From Allofournierella_A excrementavium (lineage in GTDB: Bacteria; Bacillota; Clostridia; Oscillospirales; Ruminococcaceae), in NCBI GenBank assembly GCA_019120375.1, contig DWVE01000058.1, forward strand, positions 1 through 53,208: a stretch of 53,208 nucleotides of DNA, read 5' to 3'. The translations under genes were made by a program, and so were the position numbers. A model generated the notes under the pieces. It saw nothing but the letters and a program-made list of their open reading frames with translations. It was not told the origin of the DNA and ran no database searches. Of this stretch, positions 31,086-38,519 are shown piece after piece. How positions within the stretch are numbered: position 1 is the stretch's first letter; each line of letters begins with the position of its first letter.

Positions 31086-32728
31086 TCTTTTTCTCCCCCG
31101 GGCATTTCGCTGTATTTTTTCACGATGGCTTTCATCTCGTCAAAGTGCTCTTCCATCTCCGCCACCAGCTTGAACTGGGTGCGGCAGCGCACCAGATTGT
31201 GGTGGGGGTACTGGGTCTTGAAGTAGACGTCGCCCTGGAGGTAGTCGGTCAAAAAGCGCATGCCGCACTCCAGGGTGATGATCTTCGCGCCCCAGGGCAG
31301 ATACTCCTTCTCCGCGTCGGTGAGCACGTCCCCCGCCGCCTCCAGGTAGCCCTTGGTGTAGGCCTCGAAGAGGTCCAGCTCGAAGTGCACCTTGCTCACG
31401 TCCGGCTCATCCTCCGCGGCGCGGGTGGCGCCGAAGCGGATGGAGTCGCCAAAGTCGTTGAGGGCAAGGCCCGGCATGATGGTGTCCAGGTCGATGATGC
31501 ACATGCCCTTTCCGGTCTCGGCGTCGAAGAGGATGTTGTTGAGCTTCGTGTCGTTGTGGGTCACCCGCAGGGGCAGCTTGCCCTGCCGCAGGCCGTCCAT
31601 CAGCACGCTGCAGTCGGCAGCTCTGGCAAGCACGAAGTCAATTTCCTTTTTGCAGGTGCGCACCCGGTTCTTCACGTCCCGCTGCACCGCGCGCTTGAAG
31701 GTGCGCAGGCGGTTTTCGGTATCGTGGAACTTGGGGATGGTCTCGTGCAGCGTCTCGATGGGATAGCCGTCCAGCTGCTTCAAAAACTTGCCGAAGCTGC
31801 GGGCGGACTGATAGAACTGCTCGGGGGTCTCCACGCTCTGGTAGCACACCGAGTCGGGGATGTAGTTATAGCAGCGCCAGGGCAGGCCGCGGGTATCCTG
31901 ATAGTAATTCTCGCCGCCCTTGGTCTTGATGTAGCTCAAGGTCTCCCGGTCGGGGTCGCCGCCCTCGGCCCGGATGACGGTGCGCAGATACTCGGTGACG
32001 CCGAAGATGTTCTGCATCACTTCGCGGGGGTTCTTGAACACGTGGGTGTTCACCCGCTGCAGCACATAGCGCAGCTCGTCCCCTTCCTCGCCGGGCATGT
32101 AGACGGCATAGGTCTCGTTGATGTGGCCCGCGCCGAAGGGCTTGACGTAGCTGCACTGGTTGCCGAAACCGAAGGCATAGAGAGCGTCCTGCAGCTCGCG
32201 GCTGTCCACGCCGTCGATGACCCGGCGCTGGGCGAAGATGACCTCGCCCGCCTCCACCTTGCGGCCCGGCTCGATCTGGCAGTTGGCCTTGACCACGCTG
32301 CCCAGGCTGATGTGAGCGCCGTCGCCCACCACGGTGTCGTGGTCGATGATGGCGCCGCAGTTCACAAGGCAGCCCTTGCCCAGCACGGTGTGGGTGTTCA
32401 CCACCGCCCGCTGCATCACAAAGCTGCCCGCACCCACCACCGCCGAGGGGCTGACCACCGCGGAGGGGTGGATGATGGTGGGCACAACAAAGCCCGCGGC
32501 CAGCAGGCGGTCCACCCACTGTACCCGCAGTTTGTTGTTTCCGAAAGCCGCCACCGCGCAGGGATATTCCTCCCGCAGGGCGGTGTAGTCCACCAGCTTG
32601 CCGATCACCTCGGGGCCCTTGGCCGCGTCGTCCAGCATGGCGATCTTGTCAAACTGGCGGGTGCTCTGCACATTTTCATAGATCATGCGGCCAAAGCCGC
32701 CCGCGCCCAAAATCAACAGATTCGGCAT
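31082..32728 (-). CDS. Fusion: NeuD-like acyltransferase + N-acetylhexosamine 1-kinase (NahK-like)
   Basis: A 548-residue two-domain protein. Residues 1-175 are a NeuD/PglD-type domain: Rossmann start LLILGAGGFGRM, then left-handed beta-helix hexapeptides (IIHPSAVVSPSAVVGAGSFVMQ, CGAIIDHDTVVGDGAHI with the catalytic His of this family). Residues 178-548 closely resemble NahK of bifidobacteria as I remember it: FGAGHINETY, VLQRVNTHVF, KFHDTENR, LRVTHNDTKLNNILFD (His391-Asp393), CIIDLDTIMPG (Asp413/Asp415) and GDSIRFG. NahK phosphorylates GlcNAc/GalNAc at C1 after mucin or lacto-N-biose breakdown. The kinase part is intact, so the fusion is probably functional. It has its own strong promoter and leads an operon with yfcE. 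Confidence 0.88.
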   Translation of the reverse strand: MPNLLILGAGGFGRMIYENVQSTRQFDKIAMLDDAAKGPEVIGKLVDYTALREEYPCAVAAFGNNKLRVQWVDRLLAAGFVVPTIIHPSAVVSPSAVVGAGSFVMQRAVVNTHTVLGKGCLVNCGAIIDHDTVVGDGAHISLGSVVKANCQIEPGRKVEAGEVIFAQRRVIDGVDSRELQDALYAFGFGNQCSYVKPFGAGHINETYAVYMPGEEGDELRYVLQRVNTHVFKNPREVMQNIFGVTEYLRTVIRAEGGDPDRETLSYIKTKGGENYYQDTRGLPWRCYNYIPDSVCYQSVETPEQFYQSARSFGKFLKQLDGYPIETLHETIPKFHDTENRLRTFKRAVQRDVKNRVRTCKKEIDFVLARAADCSVLMDGLRQGKLPLRVTHNDTKLNNILFDAETGKGMCIIDLDTIMPGLALNDFGDSIRFGATRAAEDEPDVSKVHFELDLFEAYTKGYLEAAGDVLTDAEKEYLPWGAKIITLECGMRFLTDYLQGDVYFKTQYPHHNLVRCRTQFKLVAEMEEHFDEMKAIVKKYSEMPGGEKE

Positions 32729-32782
32729 TGCGTCGTCTCCTTTTGCTGGCCCTCGCCGCCGGGGCGGGGCTTCATCCCTTTT

Positions 32783-32811
32783 ATTATAGAAGAAAGCGGC
32801 GGGGGTTGCAA
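32783..32811 (-). promoter_or_regulatory. Promoter of the NeuD-NahK gene
   Basis: TTGCAA (32806-32811), 17-base gap, TATAAT (32783-32788). Confidence 0.88.
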
Positions 32812-32848
32812 CCGCGCCGCGCCCCTTTTGCAAATTTTGCGCACGGCC

Positions 32849-32877
32849 TTGCAATCGGCGGCCACGGCGCTTATAAT
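32849..32877 (+). promoter_or_regulatory. Promoter of the DUF554 gene
   Basis: TTGCAA (32849-32854), 17-base gap, TATAAT (32872-32877). It diverges from the NeuD-NahK promoter, 37 bp between the -35 boxes. Confidence 0.88.
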
Positions 32878-32921
32878 ACTGCCTGTAAGTTTTTAAAAAG
32901 GGAAAGGAGCGTGGGCCGCCC

Positions 32922-33608
32922 ATGCTGGGCACCATCGTGAACGCCGCCGCCATCGTGGCGGGCAGTCTTTTGGGCAGCGCCCTGCGGCGGGGCCTTGCGG
33001 AAAAATACCAGCAGGCGCTCTACACCGCCATGGGCTTCACCGCCGTGTTTCTGGGCACCCAGACGGTGGTGGAAAACCTCTCCGAGAGCCGGTTCCCGGT
33101 GCTGTTCATCGCCAGCCTTGCCATCGGCAGCCTCATCGGCACCGCGCTGGACATCGACGGGGCCTTCACCCGGCTGGTGCGGCGGTTTTCCAAGACCGAG
33201 CTGAGCCAGGGTCTCTCCACCGGCATCCTTCTGTGCTGCATGGGGAGCCTGTCCATCCTGGGGCCCATCCAGAGCGCCCTTCTGGGGGACCACACCTTCC
33301 TGTTCACCAACGCCACGCTGGACTTCGTCACCTTCATGGTGCTGGGCTCGGCCTACGGGCCGGGCATGTGCGCCGCCGGGGCGGTGCTCTTCTGCTGGCA
33401 GGGGTCCATCTACCTGGGGGCCAGCGCGCTGGAAGGCTTCTTCACCGGGGATGTGATGCGCGAGCTTTCCATCGTGGGGGGCGTGCTCATCGCCGCGTCG
33501 GGCCTTTCCATCCTGAACATCCGCGAGACAAAGGCCCTCGACCTGCTGCCCTCCCTTCTGGTGCCGGCGGTTTGGTTCCTGGCCCGGGCCGCCCTGGGCC
33601 TTGCCTGA
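32922..33608 (+). CDS. DUF554 family membrane protein
   Basis: A 228-residue protein with six to seven membrane helices. It has the DUF554 hallmarks MLGTIVNAAAIVAGSLLGSALR at the N-terminus and GLSILNIRE-like near residue 195, plus FIASLAIGSLIGTALDID. E. coli YqgA belongs here; the function is unknown, though a transport role is assumed. AAAGGAG precedes the ATG by 12 bases. Single gene between its promoter and a strong terminator. Confidence 0.9.
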   Translation: MLGTIVNAAAIVAGSLLGSALRRGLAEKYQQALYTAMGFTAVFLGTQTVVENLSESRFPVLFIASLAIGSLIGTALDIDGAFTRLVRRFSKTELSQGLSTGILLCCMGSLSILGPIQSALLGDHTFLFTNATLDFVTFMVLGSAYGPGMCAAGAVLFCWQGSIYLGASALEGFFTGDVMRELSIVGGVLIAASGLSILNIRETKALDLLPSLLVPAVWFLARAALGLA

Positions 33609-33614
33609 AAGAGG

Positions 33615-33646
33615 AAAAATCCCGGAGCCGCGGCTCCGGGATTTTT
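33615..33646. terminator. Bidirectional terminator
   Basis: A perfect 32-base palindrome, AAAAATCCCGGAGCC arm on the left and TTTTT on the right, between the convergent DUF554 and EamA genes. Confidence 0.9.
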
Positions 33647-33651
33647 GTGTT

Positions 33652-34551
33652 TCAGGGTTTTGCCGCCTTTTTCCGCGACGGCAGCTGCGCCAGCACGATG
33701 GCGCAGAACATCAGCACGCAGCCGCCCAGCTCCCGGGCGGTGAGGGTCTGGTGCAGCAGCAGCCAGCCCGCCAGCACGCTGAACACGCTTTCCAGGCTCA
33801 AAGTCAGGCTGGCCAGGGTGGGCTCCACATGCCTTTGGGCCACCACCTGCAGGGTGTAGGCCACGCCGCAGCTCAGCACGCCGGCGTAGAGGATGGGGCC
33901 CCAGGCGCCCAGCACTCCGCTGAGGGTGGGCTGCTCGAAAAGCAGCGCGGGCACGGCGCAGAACACGCCCGCCACAAAGAACTGCACGCAGGAGAGCTTG
34001 ACGCCGTCCACCAGGGGGGAAAAATGGTCGATGACGAGGATGTGCAGGCTGAACAGGCCGCTGCACCCGAAGAGGAGCATCTCCCCCGGGCCGATGGCGG
34101 CGCTGCCGTTCCAGCACAGGAGATACAGCCCGCCCAGGGCGATGGCCACCGCCAGCCACACCTGCGCGCCGGGCATGCGGCGGAAGAAGATGCCCAGCAG
34201 CGGCACGATGACGATGTAGAGGGCGGTGATGAAGCCCACCTTGCCCACGCTGGCATATTCCAGCGCCCACTGCTGCAGGCTGCTGGCAAGGCCCAGGATC
34301 ACGCCGCACAACGCGCCGCCCAGCCAGAGGTTTTTTCGGTCGGTGGGGGTGGTTTCTTCCCGCCGGTTGCCGGACAGGCGGCCCAGCAGCGGGATGAGCG
34401 GCAGCAGCACCACGCCGCCCAGCAGGCTGCGCACACAGTTGAAGGTGAAGGGCCCCACGTATTCATTGCCCACGCTCTGGGCCACGAAGGCCACGCCCCA
34501 GATCAGGGCGGTGAGGGCCAGCATGGGCAGATATTTCAGTTCCTTTTTCAA
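33652..34551 (-). CDS. EamA/DMT family transporter
   Basis: A 299-residue protein with ten membrane helices in two EamA units; conserved PFTFNCVRSLLGGVVLLPLI, LGLASSLQQWALEYASVGKVGFITALYIVIVPLLGIFF and the second repeat LEPTL-like VEPTLASLTLSLESVFSVLAGWLLL. Proposed start TTG at 34551, ten bases after GGAGG; no ATG fits the family N-terminus better. It shares a strand with the redoxin-like gene 19 bases upstream. Substrate unknown. Confidence 0.87.
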   Translation of the reverse strand: MKKELKYLPMLALTALIWGVAFVAQSVGNEYVGPFTFNCVRSLLGGVVLLPLIPLLGRLSGNRREETTPTDRKNLWLGGALCGVILGLASSLQQWALEYASVGKVGFITALYIVIVPLLGIFFRRMPGAQVWLAVAIALGGLYLLCWNGSAAIGPGEMLLFGCSGLFSLHILVIDHFSPLVDGVKLSCVQFFVAGVFCAVPALLFEQPTLSGVLGAWGPILYAGVLSCGVAYTLQVVAQRHVEPTLASLTLSLESVFSVLAGWLLLHQTLTARELGGCVLMFCAIVLAQLPSRKKAAKP

Positions 34552-34570
34552 AAGCGGTGTTCCTCCCCTG

Positions 34571-35482
34571 TCAATTCCCTGTGCCAAAGCCCAGGGCCGC
34601 AAAGTCCACCGCCGGGGCCTTGGGGGCCTCGGGCTGCACCGCGGGCGCGTCGGGGGCAGCGGGCGCGGCGGGCGCTTCAAATCCTTCCAGCAGCGCGCGC
34701 AGGTCCTGCGGGCCGTCCTCCGGCTGCTGCGCCGCGGGCGCATCGAAAGCCTCCAGCGGGGTGTCAAAGCCGGTCTCAAACGTTTCGTCGTCCGCCTGGG
34801 GCGCGGCGGGAGCCGGTTCCTCCGGCGCGGCCGGGGCCGGTTCGGCGGGGGTGGCTGCGGCGGCGCCGAAGGCGGCGCTGAAGCTGTCGGCCACCGGCGC
34901 GGCGGGCGCGGCGGCCAGCCATTCGGCGGGCAGGGCGGGCAGAAGGTCGGCGGCCAGTTCTTCCATGGCGGCGCAGTCCTCCGGCAGGTCGGTGAGGGTG
35001 GCGCCGTAATGGGCCAGCAGCACCCGGCCCGCCGGGCCCACCAGCAGGGTCAGGGGCAGCTGCCAGGCCTCGCCCGCCTGGGGGCGGAAGCCCTTTTTCT
35101 TGGCTTCATTGATGATCTTCATGGCCTTGAGGGAAAAGCACTTCATCCGGCTTTTCTCGCTGGGCACGGCGAAGAAGCGGTAGAGCACGCCCTCGGCGTC
35201 GCACATCAGCTCGTAGGGCATGGCCCCTTCGGGGATGGCCTTGGAGATGGTCTGGGGCTTGGTCTGCACAACGCACACCAGCCGGGCGCTGCGCAGCGAA
35301 CCGGCGGACTTGATGTACTCCATGATGTAGTTCCGGGTGAGGGGGTGGCCGAAGTTTCGCAGAAACACAAGGAACACAGGCTTGTCCCCTTCCAGCAGCT
35401 CATAGAAGCTCTGCTGGGGGTGATAGGGGGTGTCAAAGCGGAACTCCGGGATCACATCGCCGGCGCGCAGTCGTTTTGCCAT
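34571..35482 (-). CDS. Redoxin-fold protein lacking the redox cysteines, with Ala/Pro tail
   Basis: A 303-residue protein in two parts. Residues 1-180 have an AhpC/TSA-type thioredoxin fold: GDVIPEFRFDTPY, FYELLEGDKPVFLVFLRNFG, VVQTKPQTISKAI and LMCDAEGVLYRFFAV follow the peroxiredoxin-like pattern known from clostridia. At the spot where relatives carry Cys-x-x-Cys, the chain reads FGHPLTR (His46, Thr49), so the classical catalytic cysteines are absent. Residues 185-303 are low complexity, rich in Ala, Pro, Glu and Asp, with repeated PAAP units, ending AALGFGTGN. The start has AAGGAGAG at good spacing and a TTGACA-type promoter. It may be a non-catalytic scaffold; function unknown. Confidence 0.75.
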   Translation of the reverse strand: MAKRLRAGDVIPEFRFDTPYHPQQSFYELLEGDKPVFLVFLRNFGHPLTRNYIMEYIKSAGSLRSARLVCVVQTKPQTISKAIPEGAMPYELMCDAEGVLYRFFAVPSEKSRMKCFSLKAMKIINEAKKKGFRPQAGEAWQLPLTLLVGPAGRVLLAHYGATLTDLPEDCAAMEELAADLLPALPAEWLAAAPAAPVADSFSAAFGAAAATPAEPAPAAPEEPAPAAPQADDETFETGFDTPLEAFDAPAAQQPEDGPQDLRALLEGFEAPAAPAAPDAPAVQPEAPKAPAVDFAALGFGTGN

Positions 35483-35522
35483 GGGACGGCTCTCCTTCTT
35501 TCGCAAAATGCGTCTCCTTCTT

Positions 35523-35550
35523 ATTCTACACGTTCCGCCCTTTCTGTCAA
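35523..35550 (-). promoter_or_regulatory. Promoter of the redoxin-like gene
   Basis: TTGACA (35545-35550), 16-base gap, TAGAAT (35523-35528). It overlaps the divergent LUD promoter. Confidence 0.7.
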
Positions 35551-35561
35551 TGTGGTATAAT
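35533..35561 (+). promoter_or_regulatory. Promoter of the LUD gene
   Basis: TTCCGC (35533-35538), 17-base gap, TATAAT (35556-35561). The -35 lies in the spacer of the opposite promoter. Confidence 0.6.
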
Positions 35562-35591
35562 AAGGGCAAATGACGCAAGGAGGTACGAAGG

Positions 35592-36227
35592 ATGCATGAC
35601 GCTGTGAAGGACAACATCGAAAAGCGGGCCAGACGGGTGATCGCCGCTTTGAAAGCCAACAACATGGAGGGCTGGTATCTGCCCGACGCCGCCGTGGTGC
35701 GGGAGTTTGTGGAAAAGCTCATCCCGGAGGGGGCCACCGTGGCAAACGGCGGCAGCATGACCCTGGCCGAGACGGGAGTCATGGACCTTCTGGCCAGCGG
35801 GCGGTACGAATTCCTGGACCGCACCGGCCTTGCGGGCGAGGAGCTGGGCAGGCTTTACCGCCGGGTGTTCAGCGCCGACTGGTATCTTGCCAGCGCCAAC
35901 GCCATCACCGAGGCGGGCGAAATCTACAACGTGGACGGCAACTCCAACCGGGTGGCGGCCATCACCTTCGGGCCCGAAAACGTGCTGCTGGTGGTGGGCT
36001 GCAACAAGATCGTGAAGGACCTGGCCGCCGCGAAGGAGCGGGTGGAGGCCATCGCCGCGCCGGCCAACACGGTGCGCCTTAACTGCGCCACCCCCTGCGC
36101 GGCCACCGGCAGGTGCGAGCACTGCCACAGCCCGGCCCGCATCTGCTGCACCACCACCATCCACAGCTTCCAGCGCATCCCGGGGCGCATCAAGGTGCTG
36201 CTGGTGGGCGAGCCGCTGGGCTTCTGA
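35592..36227 (+). CDS. LUD domain protein (LutC/YkgG-like)
   Basis: A 211-residue protein of the LUD (DUF162) family. Features: a helical N-terminus, ATVANGGSMTLAETGVMDLL, the ASANAITEAGEIYNVDGNSNRV core and a cysteine-bearing end CATPCAATGRCEHCHSPARICC. LUD proteins act in lactate oxidation with iron-sulfur partners LutA/LutB, but stand-alone clostridial forms like this have no proven role. The C-terminal cysteines could bind zinc or a cluster. No LutA/LutB partner is near. The ribosome binding site AAGGAGG is ten bases before the ATG. Confidence 0.88.
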   Translation: MHDAVKDNIEKRARRVIAALKANNMEGWYLPDAAVVREFVEKLIPEGATVANGGSMTLAETGVMDLLASGRYEFLDRTGLAGEELGRLYRRVFSADWYLASANAITEAGEIYNVDGNSNRVAAITFGPENVLLVVGCNKIVKDLAAAKERVEAIAAPANTVRLNCATPCAATGRCEHCHSPARICCTTTIHSFQRIPGRIKVLLVGEPLGF

Positions 36228-36271
36228 GGCGCGGCGGCCGGCGCCGCCGCTCATTCCCCTTTCTGCCTGAT

Positions 36272-36300
36272 TTGACAAGTTCGGAAAAGGGTCCTATGAT
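36272..36300 (+). promoter_or_regulatory. Promoter of the GntR-family gene
   Basis: TTGACA (36272-36277), 17-base gap, TATGAT (36295-36300). An imperfect palindrome TGATTAGTATCA (36297-36308) begins in the -10 and may be an autoregulatory operator. Confidence 0.85.
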
Positions 36301-36342
36301 TAGTATCACATCAGTTGCATCACGGTGAAGGAGAGATCGACC

Positions 36343-37047
36343 TTGGCGAACACGCACACGACCAGTTCCCTGATTGCCCGGAAGACGCTGCATGAGCAGG
36401 TCGCCGATGCGATCATTCAAAAGATTCGGATCAACGAGTGGACGCCCGGCATGAAGCTGCCCTCCGAGCAGGAGCTCGTCGAGACCTTTGGGGTGAACCG
36501 CCACGCCATTCGGGAGGCGTTGCGCTCTCTGGAGCAGATCTCCATCCTGGAGACCAAAAACGGACAGGGCACTTTTGTCTGCACGCAGGCGCCCAGAACA
36601 TTCACCAAACAGATGTCCTCTCTTTTGCTCATCGACAAGGTCTCGCTGGATGAGCTGTATGCATTTCGCCGGCGGATGGAACCCATGCTTGTCACCTGGG
36701 CCATCGAAAACCTGAACGACAACAAGATCGAGGCGCTGCGCCGCTGGGTGGATGAGGGCGACGATGCAGCGGCCCGCGCGGACGCGGAGCGTTTTGCCCA
36801 TGCAAATGTGGAATTCCACATCGCCATCGCCCAAGCCACCGACAACCGCCTCGCTGAAACCTTTTACGGCACCCTTCGGGAGCTCATCTATCTCTCTTAT
36901 GCCTACATGGATGGCGACAAGCAGGTGCTGGTCGCATCCAGCGCCGACCACCGGAGGATCTTCGACGCGATGGTCGCCCGCGACATCCAGGCGGCGGTAG
37001 ATGCCCTGAACGACCACCTCTCCATGATCACCACACTCTTCGCCTGA
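36343..37047 (+). CDS. FadR-subfamily GntR regulator of the catabolic cluster
   Basis: A 234-residue regulator. The winged helix (about 12-75) has the GntR signature LHEQVADAIIQKIRINEWTPGMKLPSEQELVETFGVNRHAIREALRSLEQISIL; the rest is an all-helical FCD effector domain (about 90-230) with metal-site residues in ANVEFHIAIAQATDN and DHRRIFDAM and the final ALNDHL. FadR-type regulators often bind acidic metabolites such as sugar acids, amino acids or keto acids. The start is the TTG at 36343, ten bases after AAGGAG; a GTG at 36325 overlaps that site. It is transcribed separately (own promoter, own terminator) ahead of the transporter-PLP-aldolase operon and is its likely controller. Confidence 0.92.
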   Translation: MANTHTTSSLIARKTLHEQVADAIIQKIRINEWTPGMKLPSEQELVETFGVNRHAIREALRSLEQISILETKNGQGTFVCTQAPRTFTKQMSSLLLIDKVSLDELYAFRRRMEPMLVTWAIENLNDNKIEALRRWVDEGDDAAARADAERFAHANVEFHIAIAQATDNRLAETFYGTLRELIYLSYAYMDGDKQVLVASSADHRRIFDAMVARDIQAAVDALNDHLSMITTLFA

Positions 37048-37093
37048 TCCGCTTTCACCCGCCCGGCGCGGAACATCGGATCGCGTCAGTTTC

Positions 37094-37140
37094 AAAAATG
37101 TGCGCCCTGTGCCCATAACGGGCACAGGGCGCACATTTTT
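37094..37140 (+). terminator. Terminator of the GntR gene
   Basis: A 21-bp perfect stem (37094-37114 with 37120-37140), 5-base loop, ending TTTTT; also flanked by AAAAA so usable both ways. Confidence 0.93.
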
Positions 37141-37205
37141 GTCTGCCGCAGCATTTTACACAACAGGCAGACAATATCTTTATGCGCTTTGCCGCGGTGC
37201 GCCTC

Positions 37206-37234
37206 TTGCAATGGGGTTTCCTCTGTGCTATTAT
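37206..37234 (+). promoter_or_regulatory. Promoter of the transporter-PLP enzyme-aldolase operon
   Basis: TTGCAA (37206-37211), 17-base gap, TATTAT (37229-37234), leaving a leader of about 115 bases. No second copy of the TGATTAGTATCA palindrome is seen here. Confidence 0.85.
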
Positions 37235-37356
37235 TTCAATATAACTGGTAAGCTATTTGACAGGTTGAAAGGTAAGACGCCATCAAACGCCTTCGGAGGT
37301 GATGCCCATCGCGCTGTGCTGCCCGCCATTCTTTGACAAAAAAGGGGGAAACTGAG

Positions 37357-38514
37357 ATGAGCGATACGACGAAAAAAGTCGCGTATATTGGTGTGTTCGC
37401 ATTTGCAATGACGCTGACCGGCAATGTGATCGGCGTTGGATTTTCCACCGGCCGCGAGGTCATGACATACTTTGGAAACTTTGGCAAAGCCGGTATCCTG
37501 GGCATTTTCCTCAGCTTCGGGCTGTGCTGCCTGTTTGCGCCCATCGCCTATTCCACCGCGCGCAACATGGACAAATACTCCTTCGACTGGGTCATCACCC
37601 CCCTCGGGTGGAAACCCCTGCGCGTTTTCAACCTGATCTTCACGCTGGTGGGGCTGTCCAGTTCGGTCTCCGCAATGATCGCGGGCGCCGGCTCCATCCT
37701 CAACGCGCTGTTCAATGTGCCCTATCTGCTGGCCTCCTCGCTGGTCGCGCTTTTGTGTCTGCTGACGGTCATCATGAGCCTGAAGCGCTTTTCTGACCTT
37801 ATGGGGCTGATGGTCCCCGTTATGGTGGTACTGGCCATCTCCATCTGCCTGATCTGCGCCATCAGTCCGGTCACCACGGAAGGCGGCTGGGATGTTGTCT
37901 CTTCCGACAACAAGCTCATCGGCGTGTGGTGGACCTCCGCCCTGGTTTACTTCGGCGTCAATGTGGGTCCCATCATTCAGCTGGTGACCCCCATGTCCAA
38001 GAGCATCCGCGACAAAAAGACCGCCCGCCTGGGCGCGCTGCTGTGCGCGTTGGCGCTGATTGCCGTGGCTGTCTGCGCCATGCTCGCCATCGTGTTCAAC
38101 TATCCCATCTGCTTTGATCAGGATCTTCCCACCGTGACCATGGGCTTCTACAAGGCCCCCATCGCCGGCATCCTGTACGGCGCAGTCGCGCTCATGGCGA
38201 TCTACAGCACCTGCACGGCCTTCCTGTTCATTTTTAAATCCGCTTTTGAAAGCATGCCCGTTCTGAAAAAAGATGACAAACGGATCATCCTGGCCCTTGT
38301 GGTGCTTGTTGCCGCGTGCTTCGGCGTCAGCTTTATCGGCTACGCCAATTTCGTGGACAAGGTGTGGGCCGTCCTCGGATACTTCGGCTACATCGGCATC
38401 GCGGGCATCATCTTCAATTACTTCTATTACAAAAAGCACCCCCAGAACCGTGAGACCGCCGTGGATCACCCCGAGCTCGCCCCTACGGCCGACGGTGCGG
38501 AAAAGGAGTCGTGA
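37357..38514 (+). CDS. YkvI-type membrane transporter
   Basis: A 385-residue protein with ten to eleven membrane segments. The N-terminal AYIGVFAFAMTLTGNVIGVGFSTGREVMTYFGNFG contains the GxGFsTG(R/Q)E motif of the YkvI family, part of the APC amino-acid/cation transporter superfamily. The unwound first helix with GVGFSTG would bind substrate and sodium. YkvI itself is not characterised. The ATG at 37357 follows AGGGGG; an earlier ATG-like start is not supported. It is the first gene of the three-gene operon, so it probably imports the compound that the PLP enzyme and aldolase break down, likely an amino acid-like solute. The next gene's ribosome binding site lies in its last codons. Confidence 0.85.
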   Translation: MSDTTKKVAYIGVFAFAMTLTGNVIGVGFSTGREVMTYFGNFGKAGILGIFLSFGLCCLFAPIAYSTARNMDKYSFDWVITPLGWKPLRVFNLIFTLVGLSSSVSAMIAGAGSILNALFNVPYLLASSLVALLCLLTVIMSLKRFSDLMGLMVPVMVVLAISICLICAISPVTTEGGWDVVSSDNKLIGVWWTSALVYFGVNVGPIIQLVTPMSKSIRDKKTARLGALLCALALIAVAVCAMLAIVFNYPICFDQDLPTVTMGFYKAPIAGILYGAVALMAIYSTCTAFLFIFKSAFESMPVLKKDDKRIILALVVLVAACFGVSFIGYANFVDKVWAVLGYFGYIGIAGIIFNYFYYKKHPQNRETAVDHPELAPTADGAEKES

Positions 38515-38519
38515 TCGAT

